Positions 18,041 through 27,112 of a stretch of 64,000 bases of DNA are shown piece after piece. Position 1 is the stretch's first letter, and each line of letters begins with the position of its first letter. Below the pieces are notes generated by a model. The model saw only the letters and a program-made list of their open reading frames with translations, searched no databases and was not told the DNA's origin. The DNA lies in NCBI RefSeq assembly GCF_009363555.1, contig NZ_CP045377.1, positions 34,807-98,806 of the forward strand, given 5' to 3'. The stretch is from Sulfitobacter sp. THAF37. Its GTDB lineage: Bacteria > Pseudomonadota > Alphaproteobacteria > Rhodobacterales > Rhodobacteraceae. A program made the position numbers and the translations under genes.

Positions 18041-18565
18041 ATGCGGGCGATGGCACAGATGCTGGACCGGCTGTCCGCGGGGCTGAACCGTGCAGCACTG
18101 CTTGGTGCCGCCATCGCGGTCGCGGTCATGCTCTTTGCCGCCGGCTGGCAGGTCATCGCCCGCTATCTTCTGAACCAGCCACCCGTCTGGACCGAGGAAC
18201 TTGCCCGTTTCTCGATGGTCTGGGGCGGATTGCTGGGCGCGACCTGTGCCTTTCGCTTCCGCAGCGATCCGACGCTGTTTCCCGAGGCCCTGAATACCAC
18301 GGGCACACGCGGGCTGATCGCCACTCTGATACGGGCACTTGGGGTGCTTTGCTTTATCCTGCCGATCCTGTGGTTCAGTTTTCTTGGCCCGGGGGCCAAT
18401 CCCGCGCGGGGATATCTTGCACGGTTGGCCGGGCGGCAGACCGAAACGATGGATCTGCCAATGGTGGTTTTCGGGATCGCGATCCCCCTCGCCTTTATCC
18501 TCATCCTTGTGCATGTGCTGGCTGAAATCGCCCGCGCCCTTGCCGAACTGAAAGACACCCGATGA
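18041..18565 (+). CDS. TRAP transporter small permease (DctQ type)
   Basis: A 174-residue membrane protein with four predicted membrane segments and the DctQ hallmark VWTEELARFSMVWGGLLGA. It completes the TRAP transporter with the two preceding genes. It starts five bases after the binding-protein stop and ends in an ATGA overlap with the M81 gene. Confidence 0.92.
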   Translation: MRAMAQMLDRLSAGLNRAALLGAAIAVAVMLFAAGWQVIARYLLNQPPVWTEELARFSMVWGGLLGATCAFRFRSDPTLFPEALNTTGTRGLIATLIRALGVLCFILPILWFSFLGPGANPARGYLARLAGRQTETMDLPMVVFGIAIPLAFILILVHVLAEIARALAELKDTR

Positions 18566-20010
18566 AACTCTTCATGGCGTCGCTGGCGACCGAAACCAAT
18601 TCCTTTTCTCCCATCCCCACAGGCTGGAGCGGGTTCAGGGAACATCTGCACACCAAGGAGGCCTCACGCGGCGGTGCGGGTCTTTATGCCGCCGCCGTCA
18701 CGGTCTGGCGGCAACGTGCCGAGGCGCTGGAATGGGAGGTTGTCGAAAGCCTGTCCACCTACGCACAGCCCGCAGGACCCACGGTGCGCCACGTCTATGA
18801 GGACATGCGCGACGACATCCTGAACGATCTGAAAGCCGCCATGCCGGTGGATGTGGTTTTGCTGTCGATGCACGGCGCCATGATCGCGCAAGGTTACGAC
18901 GATTGCGAAGGCGATATGCTGGGCCGGGTGCGCGCCATCGTCGGGCGTGACGCCAAGGTGGGGCTGGAAATCGACCCGCATTGTCACCTGACCGACGCGA
19001 TGATGGAGAACGCGACGGCCATCATCTGCTACAAGGAATATCCCCACATCGACGTGACCGAACGCGCCGAAGAGCTGTTCACCATCTGCGCCGATGCGGC
19101 GGCTGGCAAGACCGATCCGGTCATGCGGGACCATGACTGCCGTATGATGGCCATGTACCACACTCCGTTCGAACCCATGCGCGGCTACGTCGACCGGATG
19201 AGCGCGATGGAGGGCAAGGACGGCGTTCTGTCGGTTTCGCTGGCGCATGGCTTTCCCTGGGGCGACAGCCCGCGCTGCGGCACGCGGACGCTCGTCATTA
19301 CCGACGGCGATGCCGCGCTTGCCGCAGACCGCGCAAAGGCGCTGGGTCAGGAGCTTTGGGATATGCGCGATGATCTGCGCCGGTTCCCCGCAATGGACGA
19401 AGGGCTGGACCGCGCCGTTGCATCAGACGCGGCACCCATCGTGCTGGCCGATTTCGCGGACAACGCGGGCGGCGGGGCGCCATCGGATTCCACATTCGTG
19501 CTGAAGGCGGTTCTGGACCGGGGCCTGCGCGACGTGGCCATCGGCACGTTCTGGGATCCGGTGCTTGTGGGCATGTGTATCGACGCAGGTGTCGGGGCCG
19601 TCATGGATGTGCGCGTGGGCGGAAAGATCGGGCCGATGTCCGGGGACCCCGTGGATCTGACAGTCACCGTGCGCGGCATCGTCCATGATGCCCTGCAACA
19701 TCTGGGGAAGGCCGCGATGAACATGGGCGATTGCGTCTGGCTCGAAACCGAGGGGGTGCATCTGGTGCTGAACACCCGCCGCACGCAGACTTTTCATCCA
19801 GAGGCGTTCGAGAACCTCGGGATTGACCTGTCGGCGATGAAATACGTGATCGTGAAATCTTCGCAGCACTTCTATGACGGGTTCGCACCCATCGCGGCCG
19901 AGGTCATCCACCTTGGCACCCCGGGTGCGATCACCCCCGATTTCGCCAACCTGCCGCTGACCAGGCGGGACGGGAACTATTGGCCCAGGGTGGACAACCC
20001 CTTCGCATGA
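18562..20010 (+). CDS. M81 family metallopeptidase (MlrC-like)
   Basis: The 482-residue length and domains match M81/microcystinase C: an N-terminal M81 domain (about 1-290, starting KLFMASLATETNSFSPIP and holding HGAMIAQGYDDCEGD and EIDPHCHLTD) and a C-terminal MlrC domain (about 300-475, with FADNAGGGAPSDST and KSSQHFYDGF). His and Asp residues in the EIDPHCHL and GAMIAQGYDDCEGD segments are likely zinc ligands. The family cleaves small peptides or amide-linked compounds. Coupled by ATGA to the TRAP gene, it probably processes the imported substrate. Confidence 0.88.
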   Translation: MKLFMASLATETNSFSPIPTGWSGFREHLHTKEASRGGAGLYAAAVTVWRQRAEALEWEVVESLSTYAQPAGPTVRHVYEDMRDDILNDLKAAMPVDVVLLSMHGAMIAQGYDDCEGDMLGRVRAIVGRDAKVGLEIDPHCHLTDAMMENATAIICYKEYPHIDVTERAEELFTICADAAAGKTDPVMRDHDCRMMAMYHTPFEPMRGYVDRMSAMEGKDGVLSVSLAHGFPWGDSPRCGTRTLVITDGDAALAADRAKALGQELWDMRDDLRRFPAMDEGLDRAVASDAAPIVLADFADNAGGGAPSDSTFVLKAVLDRGLRDVAIGTFWDPVLVGMCIDAGVGAVMDVRVGGKIGPMSGDPVDLTVTVRGIVHDALQHLGKAAMNMGDCVWLETEGVHLVLNTRRTQTFHPEAFENLGIDLSAMKYVIVKSSQHFYDGFAPIAAEVIHLGTPGAITPDFANLPLTRRDGNYWPRVDNPFA

Positions 20011-20023
20011 ACAGGAGACCGGA

Positions 20024-21526
20024 ATGCCAGATACCCCGGACATCGTGATCCGTCAGGGCCGCGTCATGGACCCCGAAACTGGTTTCGATCAGATCTGTGA
20101 CGTGGCGATCAAGGGAACGCGGATCATCCAGGTCGGCGAGGTTTCGCAAACCGGTGCGCGCGAAATCGACGCGACGGGTCTGATCGTGGCACCCGGTTTT
20201 GTCGATATTCACGCCCATGGCCAATCGGTCGCCGCAGACCGGATGCAAGCCTTCGACGGCGTGACGACCTCGCTTGAGCTCGAGGTCGGCGCGCTCCCCG
20301 TCTCGGGATGGTACGAAAGGCAAGCGGGCATCCCCCGTGCGCTGAACTACGGCACCGCAGCTGCGTGGATTTTCGGGCGCAAGGCGGCGATGGGGGCGAT
20401 TGATCTGAATGCAGACCTTCACCCCATCGACCAGATGGGTGCCGGTGCCGACGATATGCGCTGGTCGCTCGATGCGGCGGATGCAGATCAGACGGCCGCC
20501 ATCGTCGCGCATGTCCGGCAAGGACTGGAAGAAGGCGCCATCGGCATCGGCATCCCCAATGGCTACGCCCCCGGCGCAGGGGTCAAGGAAATGACCGAAA
20601 TCTGTGACCTGGCATTCGAATACGGCACGCCAACCTTCACCCATATCGCCTATCTCAGCAATATCGACCCGCAAAGCTCGGTCGACAGTTACGTGCGGCT
20701 GATCGGGCTTGCAGGGGCCACCGGCGCGCATATGCATATCTGTCACCTAAATTCGACGTCCCTGATGGACATCGAAAGGGTGACGCAACTGGTGGCAAAA
20801 GCGCAGGAACAGGGTCTGCCCGTCACGACCGAGGCCTATCCCTACGGCACAGGCTCTACCGTGGTCAGCGCCGGGTTCTTTCGCGACCCCGACTTCACCA
20901 AACGGACCGGCAGCGATTATTCCGCCGTCGAACTGGTGCACAACCACCACCGCTTTACCGGCCGCGAGGATATCGAAAGGGCACGCGAGAAAGCGCCCGC
21001 CGATCTCGTGATGTGGCATTTTCTGGATGTCGAGGTGAACGAGGAACACCGCCGACTGCTCGACCTCTCGGTCACCTATCCGGGCGGGTCAATCGCATCC
21101 GACGCCATGCCCTGGATCGAGGAAGACGGCCGCATCTACGAAGGGCTCGACTGGCCGCTGCCAGACCGGCTTTCGGCGCATCCGCGTTCCTCCGCGACCT
21201 TCACCCGCTTTCTGGCCAGCTATGTCCGGGACCGCGGGATCGTGCCGCTGATGGAAGGGCTGGCGAAATGCACCATCCTGCCCGCGCGGGTGATCGAAGA
21301 ATGCGCACCCCAGATGAAACGCAAGGCGCGCCTGCAGGAAGGATGTGACGCGGACATCACGATCTTCGATTTCGACACGCTGCAGGACCGCGCCACCTTC
21401 ACACAGATGAACCGCGCGTCCGAAGGCGTTCGCCATCTTCTGGTCAACGGAACGGCTGTGATCTCGGACGGCAACCTGCTGACCGGCGCGGCCCCCGGCC
21501 AACCGATCCGCCGCGCCCCCGCATGA
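20024..21526 (+). CDS. amidohydrolase family protein, D-aminoacylase-like
   Basis: A 500-residue metal-dependent amidohydrolase. Its metal motif HAH is at residues 63-65 in VAPGFVDIHAHGQS; further metal-site candidates are in TFTHIAYLS and HMHICHLNS, and the late Asp is in SIASDAMPW. It is like N-acyl-D-amino acid deacylases, but the usual GNCG bridging-Cys region reads LELEVG, so a Glu probably replaces the Cys. It would deacylate an N-acyl or cyclic amide to a free amino acid, feeding the FAD oxidoreductase. Overlaps the CobW gene by ATGA. Confidence 0.85.
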   Translation: MPDTPDIVIRQGRVMDPETGFDQICDVAIKGTRIIQVGEVSQTGAREIDATGLIVAPGFVDIHAHGQSVAADRMQAFDGVTTSLELEVGALPVSGWYERQAGIPRALNYGTAAAWIFGRKAAMGAIDLNADLHPIDQMGAGADDMRWSLDAADADQTAAIVAHVRQGLEEGAIGIGIPNGYAPGAGVKEMTEICDLAFEYGTPTFTHIAYLSNIDPQSSVDSYVRLIGLAGATGAHMHICHLNSTSLMDIERVTQLVAKAQEQGLPVTTEAYPYGTGSTVVSAGFFRDPDFTKRTGSDYSAVELVHNHHRFTGREDIERAREKAPADLVMWHFLDVEVNEEHRRLLDLSVTYPGGSIASDAMPWIEEDGRIYEGLDWPLPDRLSAHPRSSATFTRFLASYVRDRGIVPLMEGLAKCTILPARVIEECAPQMKRKARLQEGCDADITIFDFDTLQDRATFTQMNRASEGVRHLLVNGTAVISDGNLLTGAAPGQPIRRAPA

Positions 21527-22431
21527 GCGTTCCGGTACTGGTGATCACCGGCTTTCTCGGCGCGGGAAAGACATCATTGATCAACGCGCTTCTGCAGTCC
21601 GATCACGGGCTGCGCATCGCCGCCATCGTCAACGACTTTGGCGCCATCAACATCGACGCGGCGTTGATTGGCCCATCCGTCGATGGCGTGGTCGGCCTCA
21701 GGAACGGTTGCATCTGTTGTTCATTGCAAGGCGATCTGCTGCGCACGCTCAGGATCGTGCTGCGTCAATCCCCCCCGCCCCAGCTGATCACCGTCGAAGC
21801 CAGCGGCGTCGCCGACCCCTCTGGCATCATTCAGTCCCTGACCGATCCGGCGATCTGGCAGTCCGCACAGCTGCAGACCGTGGTGTGCGTGGTCGACGCC
21901 ACCGATGCCCCGCACCGTCAGGACGATCCTCTCTGGCAGGCCCAACTCGGCGGCTCTGACGTGCTCATGCTCGCCAAGACAGACATCGCGGAGGCAAAGA
22001 CGCTCCCTGCCCTGCGGTCGAAGCTGGCCGCCAGCTTCAAGCAACCGCTTCTGGATATCTCCGACGGGCTGCCCCTCTCGGCCCTGCTCGGTCTGCCAGT
22101 CGCATCGCGCCGGACGCGTGCCGCGCGCCCGATTTCCGACGATCGCTTTGTCCATGTGGAATGGGAACACGACGCCCCCCTGGCGCTTGACGCCTTCCAG
22201 TCCGTGATGGGAACGCTCGCCCCGTCGCTTTTGCGGGCCAAAGGTTTCGTAAGGTTTCGCGGGCAGACGGATCCGATGCTCTTTCAACTCTCCGGCACCC
22301 GCGCAACGCTTTCGCGCGCCGACAGTGCCCCGGTCTCCGGATGCCAGCTGGTCCTGATCGGACTGCGAGACACGTTCGACCCTGACAAGGCGGTTTCAGT
22401 ACTCGACATGCTCAGGGTCCGGGCGGATTGA
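21523..22431 (+). CDS. CobW/COG0523 family GTP-binding metallochaperone
   Basis: A 302-residue GTPase with Walker A GFLGAGKTS (residues 10-18), the CxCC motif at 63-66 (GCICCSL), and an ESSG-like switch reading EASGVADPSG. COG0523 proteins deliver zinc or other metals to client enzymes. It is the last gene of an operon that encodes two metal hydrolases (M81 and amidohydrolase), so metallation of one of them is a good inference. It is somewhat short in the C-terminal domain. Confidence 0.88.
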   Translation: MSVPVLVITGFLGAGKTSLINALLQSDHGLRIAAIVNDFGAINIDAALIGPSVDGVVGLRNGCICCSLQGDLLRTLRIVLRQSPPPQLITVEASGVADPSGIIQSLTDPAIWQSAQLQTVVCVVDATDAPHRQDDPLWQAQLGGSDVLMLAKTDIAEAKTLPALRSKLAASFKQPLLDISDGLPLSALLGLPVASRRTRAARPISDDRFVHVEWEHDAPLALDAFQSVMGTLAPSLLRAKGFVRFRGQTDPMLFQLSGTRATLSRADSAPVSGCQLVLIGLRDTFDPDKAVSVLDMLRVRAD

Positions 22432-22459
22432 GCGTCGCAAATACGGCACGGTGCGACCG
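22431..22459. terminator. weak inverted repeat between convergent genes
   Basis: Around GTCGCA and TGCGAC in the 66-base gap between the convergent cobW-like and hemC genes there is a short dyad that could act as a two-way terminator. There is no clear T-tract. Confidence 0.25.
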
Positions 22460-22497
22460 CTGCATTGTTCCCGCACGGTCAACGCGACGGCTGCGCC

Positions 22498-23448
22498 CTA
22501 CCCGCGCCAGTCGAAGAATCCCGCGCCGGCGCGCTCCAGCAACCTGCGCGCCATGTCGTGACCCGCTTGGGCGCCGTCCTCGACCGGGCAGCTTGTGGCG
22601 TCGTCCAACGCCTCTGACCCGTCAGGGCGCAGCACCTCACCGCGAAGGTGCAGGGTCCCGCCCTCCAGCATCGCAAGTCCCGCGATGGGCGTCTCGCAAG
22701 AGCCGTCGAGTTCCAGCAGAAACGCACGCTCCGCCGCCAGCCGCTGGCCGGTCGTGGCGTCATGCACCGCCTCCAGCATCTCGGCCACGCGGCTATCGTC
22801 GATCCGCCGCTCGATCCCGATGGCACCCTGCGCCACGGCGGGCAGCATCGTTTCCGCGTCGATCGCGGTGGCGGGCACGTCGTCCATCATCCGCAACCGG
22901 TTCAGCCCCGCCATGGCCAGGAAGGTCGCCGCCGCCACCCCCTGCTCCAGCTTCATCAGCCGGGTCTGCAGGTTGCCGCGAAACTCCACCACCTCCAGAT
23001 CGGGCCGCCGCAGTTTCAGCTGCGCACGCCGCCGCAGGCTGGAGGTGCCGACAACCGTGCCCTCGGGCAGGTCCGCCAATCCCCTGGCGTTGGGCGAGAT
23101 GAAGGCGTCGCGCACATCCTCGCGCGGCAGGTAGGTGTCCAGCACCAGCCCGTCGGGCTGAATCGTCGGCATGTCCTTCATCGAATGCACGGCGATGTCG
23201 ATGCCGCCTGACAGCAGTTCCGCCTCGATCTCGCGGGTGAACAGCCCCTTGCCGCCGATCTCCTTCAACGGGCGGTCGATGATCCGGTCGCCGGTGGTCT
23301 TGATCACCACGATGGTAAAGGCCTCAAGCGGCAATTCGAACGCACGCGCCAGCCTTTCGCGGGTCTCCTCCGCCTGCGCGAGCGCCAGCGGCGACCCACG
23401 GGTTCCGATCTTCAGAGGGTTCAGCGGGGTGGGCAAGGTCTGGGTCAT
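22498..23448 (-). CDS. hemC: hydroxymethylbilane synthase (porphobilinogen deaminase)
   Basis: A 316-residue enzyme that joins four porphobilinogen units into hydroxymethylbilane in tetrapyrrole synthesis. Diagnostic segments are [15 protein letters not shown] at the N-terminus, [13 protein letters not shown] with the catalytic-site Asp-Met-Pro region, [11 protein letters not shown], and [11 protein letters not shown] with the dipyrromethane-binding Cys. The ATG at 23448 is chosen because homology starts there; the much longer open frame upstream is antisense to hemE. It is divergent from hemE across a 96-base gap. Confidence 0.96.
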   Translation of the reverse strand: MTQTLPTPLNPLKIGTRGSPLALAQAEETRERLARAFELPLEAFTIVVIKTTGDRIIDRPLKEIGGKGLFTREIEAELLSGGIDIAVHSMKDMPTIQPDGLVLDTYLPREDVRDAFISPNARGLADLPEGTVVGTSSLRRRAQLKLRRPDLEVVEFRGNLQTRLMKLEQGVAAATFLAMAGLNRLRMMDDVPATAIDAETMLPAVAQGAIGIERRIDDSRVAEMLEAVHDATTGQRLAAERAFLLELDGSCETPIAGLAMLEGGTLHLRGEVLRPDGSEALDDATSCPVEDGAQAGHDMARRLLERAGAGFFDWRG

Positions 23449-23544
23449 GCTCACTGGTACCGCTGTGGACCCGGACTGACAACTCCTGTATTCGCACCCC
23501 TGAACAGCATGATACCTCAAACATTTCCAGCAAAGAGCACCCCC

Positions 23545-24585
23545 ATGAGCAACACCAAAACCATCCTGCGCGCATTGGCGGGTGAAACACTGCCGGTGCC
23601 GCCGGTCTGGATGATGCGCCAGGCGGGGCGCTACCTGCCCGAGTACAAGGCGACCCGTGCGCAGGCAGGCGATTTCCTGTCCCTGTGCTACAATCCCGAC
23701 CTCGCGGCAGAGGTCACGTTTCAGCCGATCCGCCGCTACGGGTTCGACGCCGCGATCCTCTTTGCGGACATCCTGCTGGTGCCGCAGGCGCTGGGGGCCG
23801 ATCTGTGGTTCGTCACCGGTGAGGGGCCGCGCCTGTCGACCGTCACCACCCGCGCGGAGGTCGAGGCGCTGAAACCGGCAGAGGCCATCCACGACAAGCT
23901 CAGCCCGATCTACGAGACCGTCAAGATCCTGTCCAAGGGCCTGCCCGAGGAGACTACCCTGATCGGTTTCGCCGGGGCGCCCTGGACGGTTGCCACCTAT
24001 ATGATTGCAGGTCGCGGCACGCCGGATCAGGGTCCGGCGCATCAGTTGAAAACCCGCGATCGCCCCGCGTTCGAGACACTTATCGACAAGATCACCGAGG
24101 CGACGATCCTGTACCTCTCCGAGCAGATCAAGGCGGGGGCAGAGGTGGTCAAGATCTTTGACAGCTGGGCCGGGTCGTTGCAGGGCGACGATTTCGATGC
24201 CTTTTCGCTGACGCCGATGCGCCGGATCACAGAGGCGCTGCACGACATGCACCCCGGCGTGCCCGTCATCGCCTTTCCGCGTGGCGCCGGCACCCGGTAC
24301 GATGGCGCGCACAAGGCAATCGGGGCGGAATGCATCGCCATTGACGACGGTGTGACGGCAGAATGGGCCGCCGCCCAGGTACAGCCGGACGGCTGTGTGC
24401 AGGGCAACCTGAAATCGACCCACATGGTCACTGGCGGTGATGCGCTGGTGTCCGAGACGCGGCGCATCGTCAAGGCGTTTTCAGGCGGGCCGCATATCTT
24501 CAACCTCGGTCACGGGATCACCCCGGACGCAGACCCCGAAAATGTCCAGCTGATGATCGACACGCTGCGCGAAGGTCAGCGTTAG
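23545..24585 (+). CDS. hemE: uroporphyrinogen decarboxylase
   Basis: A 346-residue enzyme that decarboxylates the four acetate side chains of uroporphyrinogen III to give coproporphyrinogen III. Signatures are [16 protein letters not shown] (residues about 20-35), [14 protein letters not shown] and [16 protein letters not shown]. The ATG at 23545 (MSNTKTIL) has an AAAGAG site; an in-frame ATG at 23509 is less likely. The gene stops ten bases before the replicase stop of the plasmid-type module on the other strand. Confidence 0.96.
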   Translation: MSNTKTILRALAGETLPVPPVWMMRQAGRYLPEYKATRAQAGDFLSLCYNPDLAAEVTFQPIRRYGFDAAILFADILLVPQALGADLWFVTGEGPRLSTVTTRAEVEALKPAEAIHDKLSPIYETVKILSKGLPEETTLIGFAGAPWTVATYMIAGRGTPDQGPAHQLKTRDRPAFETLIDKITEATILYLSEQIKAGAEVVKIFDSWAGSLQGDDFDAFSLTPMRRITEALHDMHPGVPVIAFPRGAGTRYDGAHKAIGAECIAIDDGVTAEWAAAQVQPDGCVQGNLKSTHMVTGGDALVSETRRIVKAFSGGPHIFNLGHGITPDADPENVQLMIDTLREGQR

Positions 24586-24594
24586 AGCCTGTTT

Positions 24595-25365
24595 TCAGGC
24601 GATGACCTCGACGCTGCCGACGCTGTCGTCCACCGACTGACACGCCGTCAGTATGGTTTGCGACAGATGGGTCTGCACATAGGCCGCATGAAACCGGCTG
24701 GGCGCGCGCAGGGTCAGCCGCCCCCCTGCCCTGCCGACCCGTACCAATGCGCGCAGCCAGGCGCCGAACTGCCCCTTGTCCTGCTGGTACAGCACCGCCT
24801 GCGCCAGCGCCCATTCGTCGCCCGCCCCCATGTCCGGTGGGGTTGCCGCATCGGCCCTGGGGAATGGCACGACCTTTTCCGCCTCAGGGGCCGCGCTGCC
24901 CGCATCGAGCCGAACTTCGAAATCAGAGCCTATCGCGGGCCAGATGCCACGTGTCGCGGTGAGCATCGCGTCGGCATCCAGACCGTAGGTCGTCACCCTG
25001 CCCCGCGCGCCCTGCCGTTTGACCCGAAACCAGCCCAGACCGCGCAGCTTGGCCATCTCGCGTTTGACGGTGCGTTCGTTGCACGACCAAAGCTGGGCAA
25101 TCTCGCGCTGGCCGATACACAATTCGTCACGCCCCCAGTTGTAGCGGGCCGTCAGCAGCGTGATCAGCCGCAGTATCAGCCGCTGATCATGTTTGTCCAA
25201 AGACAGCGCGTGCGCCCCAAGCGCGGTGATCAGGTCATATTTGCGCGTGGCCGCACCGGGCCCCGCCAAGCGTTTCTGGAGCATCCTGCTGCCCTGCCTC
25301 TGTACCGGGATGTAGCCATCCCTTGCCGCCTCGAATCTTCGGGGTCTGTTGCCCCTTTGGGTCAT
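24595..25365 (-). CDS. DnaA-like plasmid replication initiator
   Basis: A 256-residue protein with a winged helix-turn-helix (about residues 80-118, IGQREIAQLWSCNERTVKRE) and a C-terminal segment (about 182-250, with FGAWLRALVRVGRAGGRLTL and APSRFHAAYVQTHL) that resembles the DnaA N-terminal domain. This order is that of the DnaA-like replicases of roseobacter plasmids and chromids, which bind an origin and recruit helicase. It is divergent from parA across a 442-base origin-proximal gap, the standard layout. The start at 25365 is the longest ATG and lacks an obvious ribosome site; Met28 is an alternative. Confidence 0.8.
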   Translation of the reverse strand: MTQRGNRPRRFEAARDGYIPVQRQGSRMLQKRLAGPGAATRKYDLITALGAHALSLDKHDQRLILRLITLLTARYNWGRDELCIGQREIAQLWSCNERTVKREMAKLRGLGWFRVKRQGARGRVTTYGLDADAMLTATRGIWPAIGSDFEVRLDAGSAAPEAEKVVPFPRADAATPPDMGAGDEWALAQAVLYQQDKGQFGAWLRALVRVGRAGGRLTLRAPSRFHAAYVQTHLSQTILTACQSVDDSVGSVEVIA

Positions 25366-25807
25366 TGATAAAGCGCCAGGTGAAGAAACTCAACGCTTTT
25401 CCGATCCGTCCTTTGATTTGCGTCCAAAGCGTCGATTCTGTCAAGACCTCCGGTCCGACCTCGGGAATTTCAAACCTGATGAAAAAGAATATCCTGGTAT
25501 TAAAGGTATTGGGGGACAGCCAGGGCGTCACTTAATCAGGCGGTTTTGTCCCCTATTCGGCTCTGATCCTGGAAAGCATGTCCCGCAATCCGGCGGCAGA
25601 TCGGCTTGCCGGGGCATGCGCCCCTCCGAATCATGAAAACCCAAGGCTTTCTGATTGGGGCGCATATTATTGTAATTTACTTCTTTCGCCAATTCGGCGT
25701 AAATCGGAAAAACATGGGAATTTGCGTCCGGTCGAGGGGAAGATCTGCGGGCACAAAACTGTCCCCGCGGGGACAACAGGCAAAAAAGAACGGAAAAAGA
25801 GGCACTT
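25366..25807. other. putative origin/partition region between replicase and parA
   Basis: This 442-base gap has no convincing gene. It holds an AT-richer stretch (about 25470-25720), an inverted pair of half-palindromes GGGGACA (25512-25518) and TGTCCCC (25547-25553), and one full copy of the 16-base palindrome at 25760-25775 just ahead of parA. In DnaA-like and RepABC replicons such gaps carry origin and regulatory elements; no iteron array was recognised by eye. Confidence 0.5.
25760..25775. repeat. parS-like palindrome, copy 1
   Basis: TGTCCCCGCGGGGACA is a perfect 16-base palindrome, 33 bases before the parA ATG. It is the first of five related sites within 2.5 kb and is probably bound by ParB for partition and perhaps for parAB autoregulation. 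Confidence 0.65.
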
Positions 25808-27112
25808 ATGTTCACACACCATGATCTGGCCCGGTTGCAGGCGCAATCGCTCAAGATGCAGGGTTTCATCCGTCAGCAGACCTTCTCGCCGGAAAACGAA
25901 AAGACGCTGCGCCGGTTTTCCAGCTGGGAGGTCGCGGAGCTGATCTTCAAGGTCAACCAGTCCACCCTGCGCGGACGGCTGGCCGCGGACCCGTCGCTGC
26001 CGCAGGGCACCACCGAAGAAGAAGGTCGCCAGCACTGGTATACGCTGGCAGAAATCAACGAACTGCGGCGCAGGCTGAAGGTGAACCGCAAATCGCTGAT
26101 GCCGAAAAGACCGGCGGGCAAGCGCGCCATCCGCGCGGCCATCGCGAACTTCAAGGGCGGTGCGGGCAAATCCACCGTGGCGCTGCACTTTGCCCATGCC
26201 GCGGCGCTGGACGGCTACCGCGTGCTGGTCGTGGACTTTGACCCGCAGGCCACGCTGAGCCATTCCATGGGCCTTAATGACGTGAGCGAGGAATTCACCG
26301 TCTGGGGCGTCATGGCGCGCGACCTGATCCGCGAGACCGAGCGGATGAATGCCGCCACCCAGGGGGCGGAGACAGGCACCGCCCTGCCCCGCCGCAAACT
26401 GCCCGCCGCGATCACCGACATGGGCCTGGCCGAGCTGCGCGTCACCGACTTCATCAAGCCGACGAACTGGCCGACGATCGACGCCCTGCCCTCCTGCGCG
26501 AATGCGGCGTTCGTTGAATTCGCCAGCGCGCAATACCGGCATCTCAATCCCGAATGGTCGTTCTTTGCCGCGGTGTCACGTTACCTCGACAGCCTTCCGA
26601 ACGACGCCTACGATCTGATCCTTTTCGACTGCCCGCCCGCCATCGGCTATCAGTCCATGAACGCGGTCTTTGCCGCCGACGTGCTCTATATCCCCTCCGG
26701 CCCGGGGTATTGGGAATACGATTCCACCACGTCCTTTATCGGGCAGCTGGCCGAGGCGCTGGAAGACCTGGAGCGGTTCGGCAGCTCTGTCCCCGCGGGG
26801 ACGCTGTCCTTGCCCAAGGTGTTCTCCGATGTCCGCTTCCTGCTGACCCGGTTCGAAAGCAACAACGAATTGCACCGCGCGATGCAGCAGGCATTCGGCA
26901 AGGTTTTTGGCGACAGACTGGCCCAACATCCAATCGAGATGACCCGCGCGGTCGAGCAATCCGGCCGTTTCCTGTCATCCATCTACGAGACGGATTATCG
27001 CGACATGACACGCGAAACCTGGCGTCGGGCGCGAACATCGTTCGACCAGGCCTATGACGAATTCAAGGGCCACCTGATTGCCGCCTGGGACCAACTGGAG
27101 GATGAGGCATGA
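25808..27112 (+). CDS. parA: plasmid partition ATPase ParA (RepA-like)
   Basis: A 434-residue ParA of the large plasmid type. Residues about 35-100 form an N-terminal DNA-binding helix-turn-helix; the deviant Walker A NFKGGAGKST lies at 114-123, Walker A' VVDFDPQATLS near 141-151, and LILFDCPP further on. ParA drives segregation with ParB and its centromere sites and often represses its own operon. AGAGG precedes the ATG. The reading frame itself contains one palindrome copy (26789-26802), and the stop overlaps the parB start. Confidence 0.92.
   Translation: MFTHHDLARLQAQSLKMQGFIRQQTFSPENEKTLRRFSSWEVAELIFKVNQSTLRGRLAADPSLPQGTTEEEGRQHWYTLAEINELRRRLKVNRKSLMPKRPAGKRAIRAAIANFKGGAGKSTVALHFAHAAALDGYRVLVVDFDPQATLSHSMGLNDVSEEFTVWGVMARDLIRETERMNAATQGAETGTALPRRKLPAAITDMGLAELRVTDFIKPTNWPTIDALPSCANAAFVEFASAQYRHLNPEWSFFAAVSRYLDSLPNDAYDLILFDCPPAIGYQSMNAVFAADVLYIPSGPGYWEYDSTTSFIGQLAEALEDLERFGSSVPAGTLSLPKVFSDVRFLLTRFESNNELHRAMQQAFGKVFGDRLAQHPIEMTRAVEQSGRFLSSIYETDYRDMTRETWRRARTSFDQAYDEFKGHLIAAWDQLEDEA
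26789..26802. repeat. parS-like palindrome, copy 2 (inside parA)
   Basis: GTCCCCGCGGGGAC, a perfect 14-base palindrome within the parA coding sequence, where it encodes Val-Pro-Ala-Gly-Thr. The same peptide arises in ParB from copy 3. Confidence 0.6.

Noticed and set aside
23449..24423. N-terminal extension of hemC to 24423
   Set aside because: The extra 325 codons are the reverse strand of hemE; HemC homology begins at the ATG at 23448.
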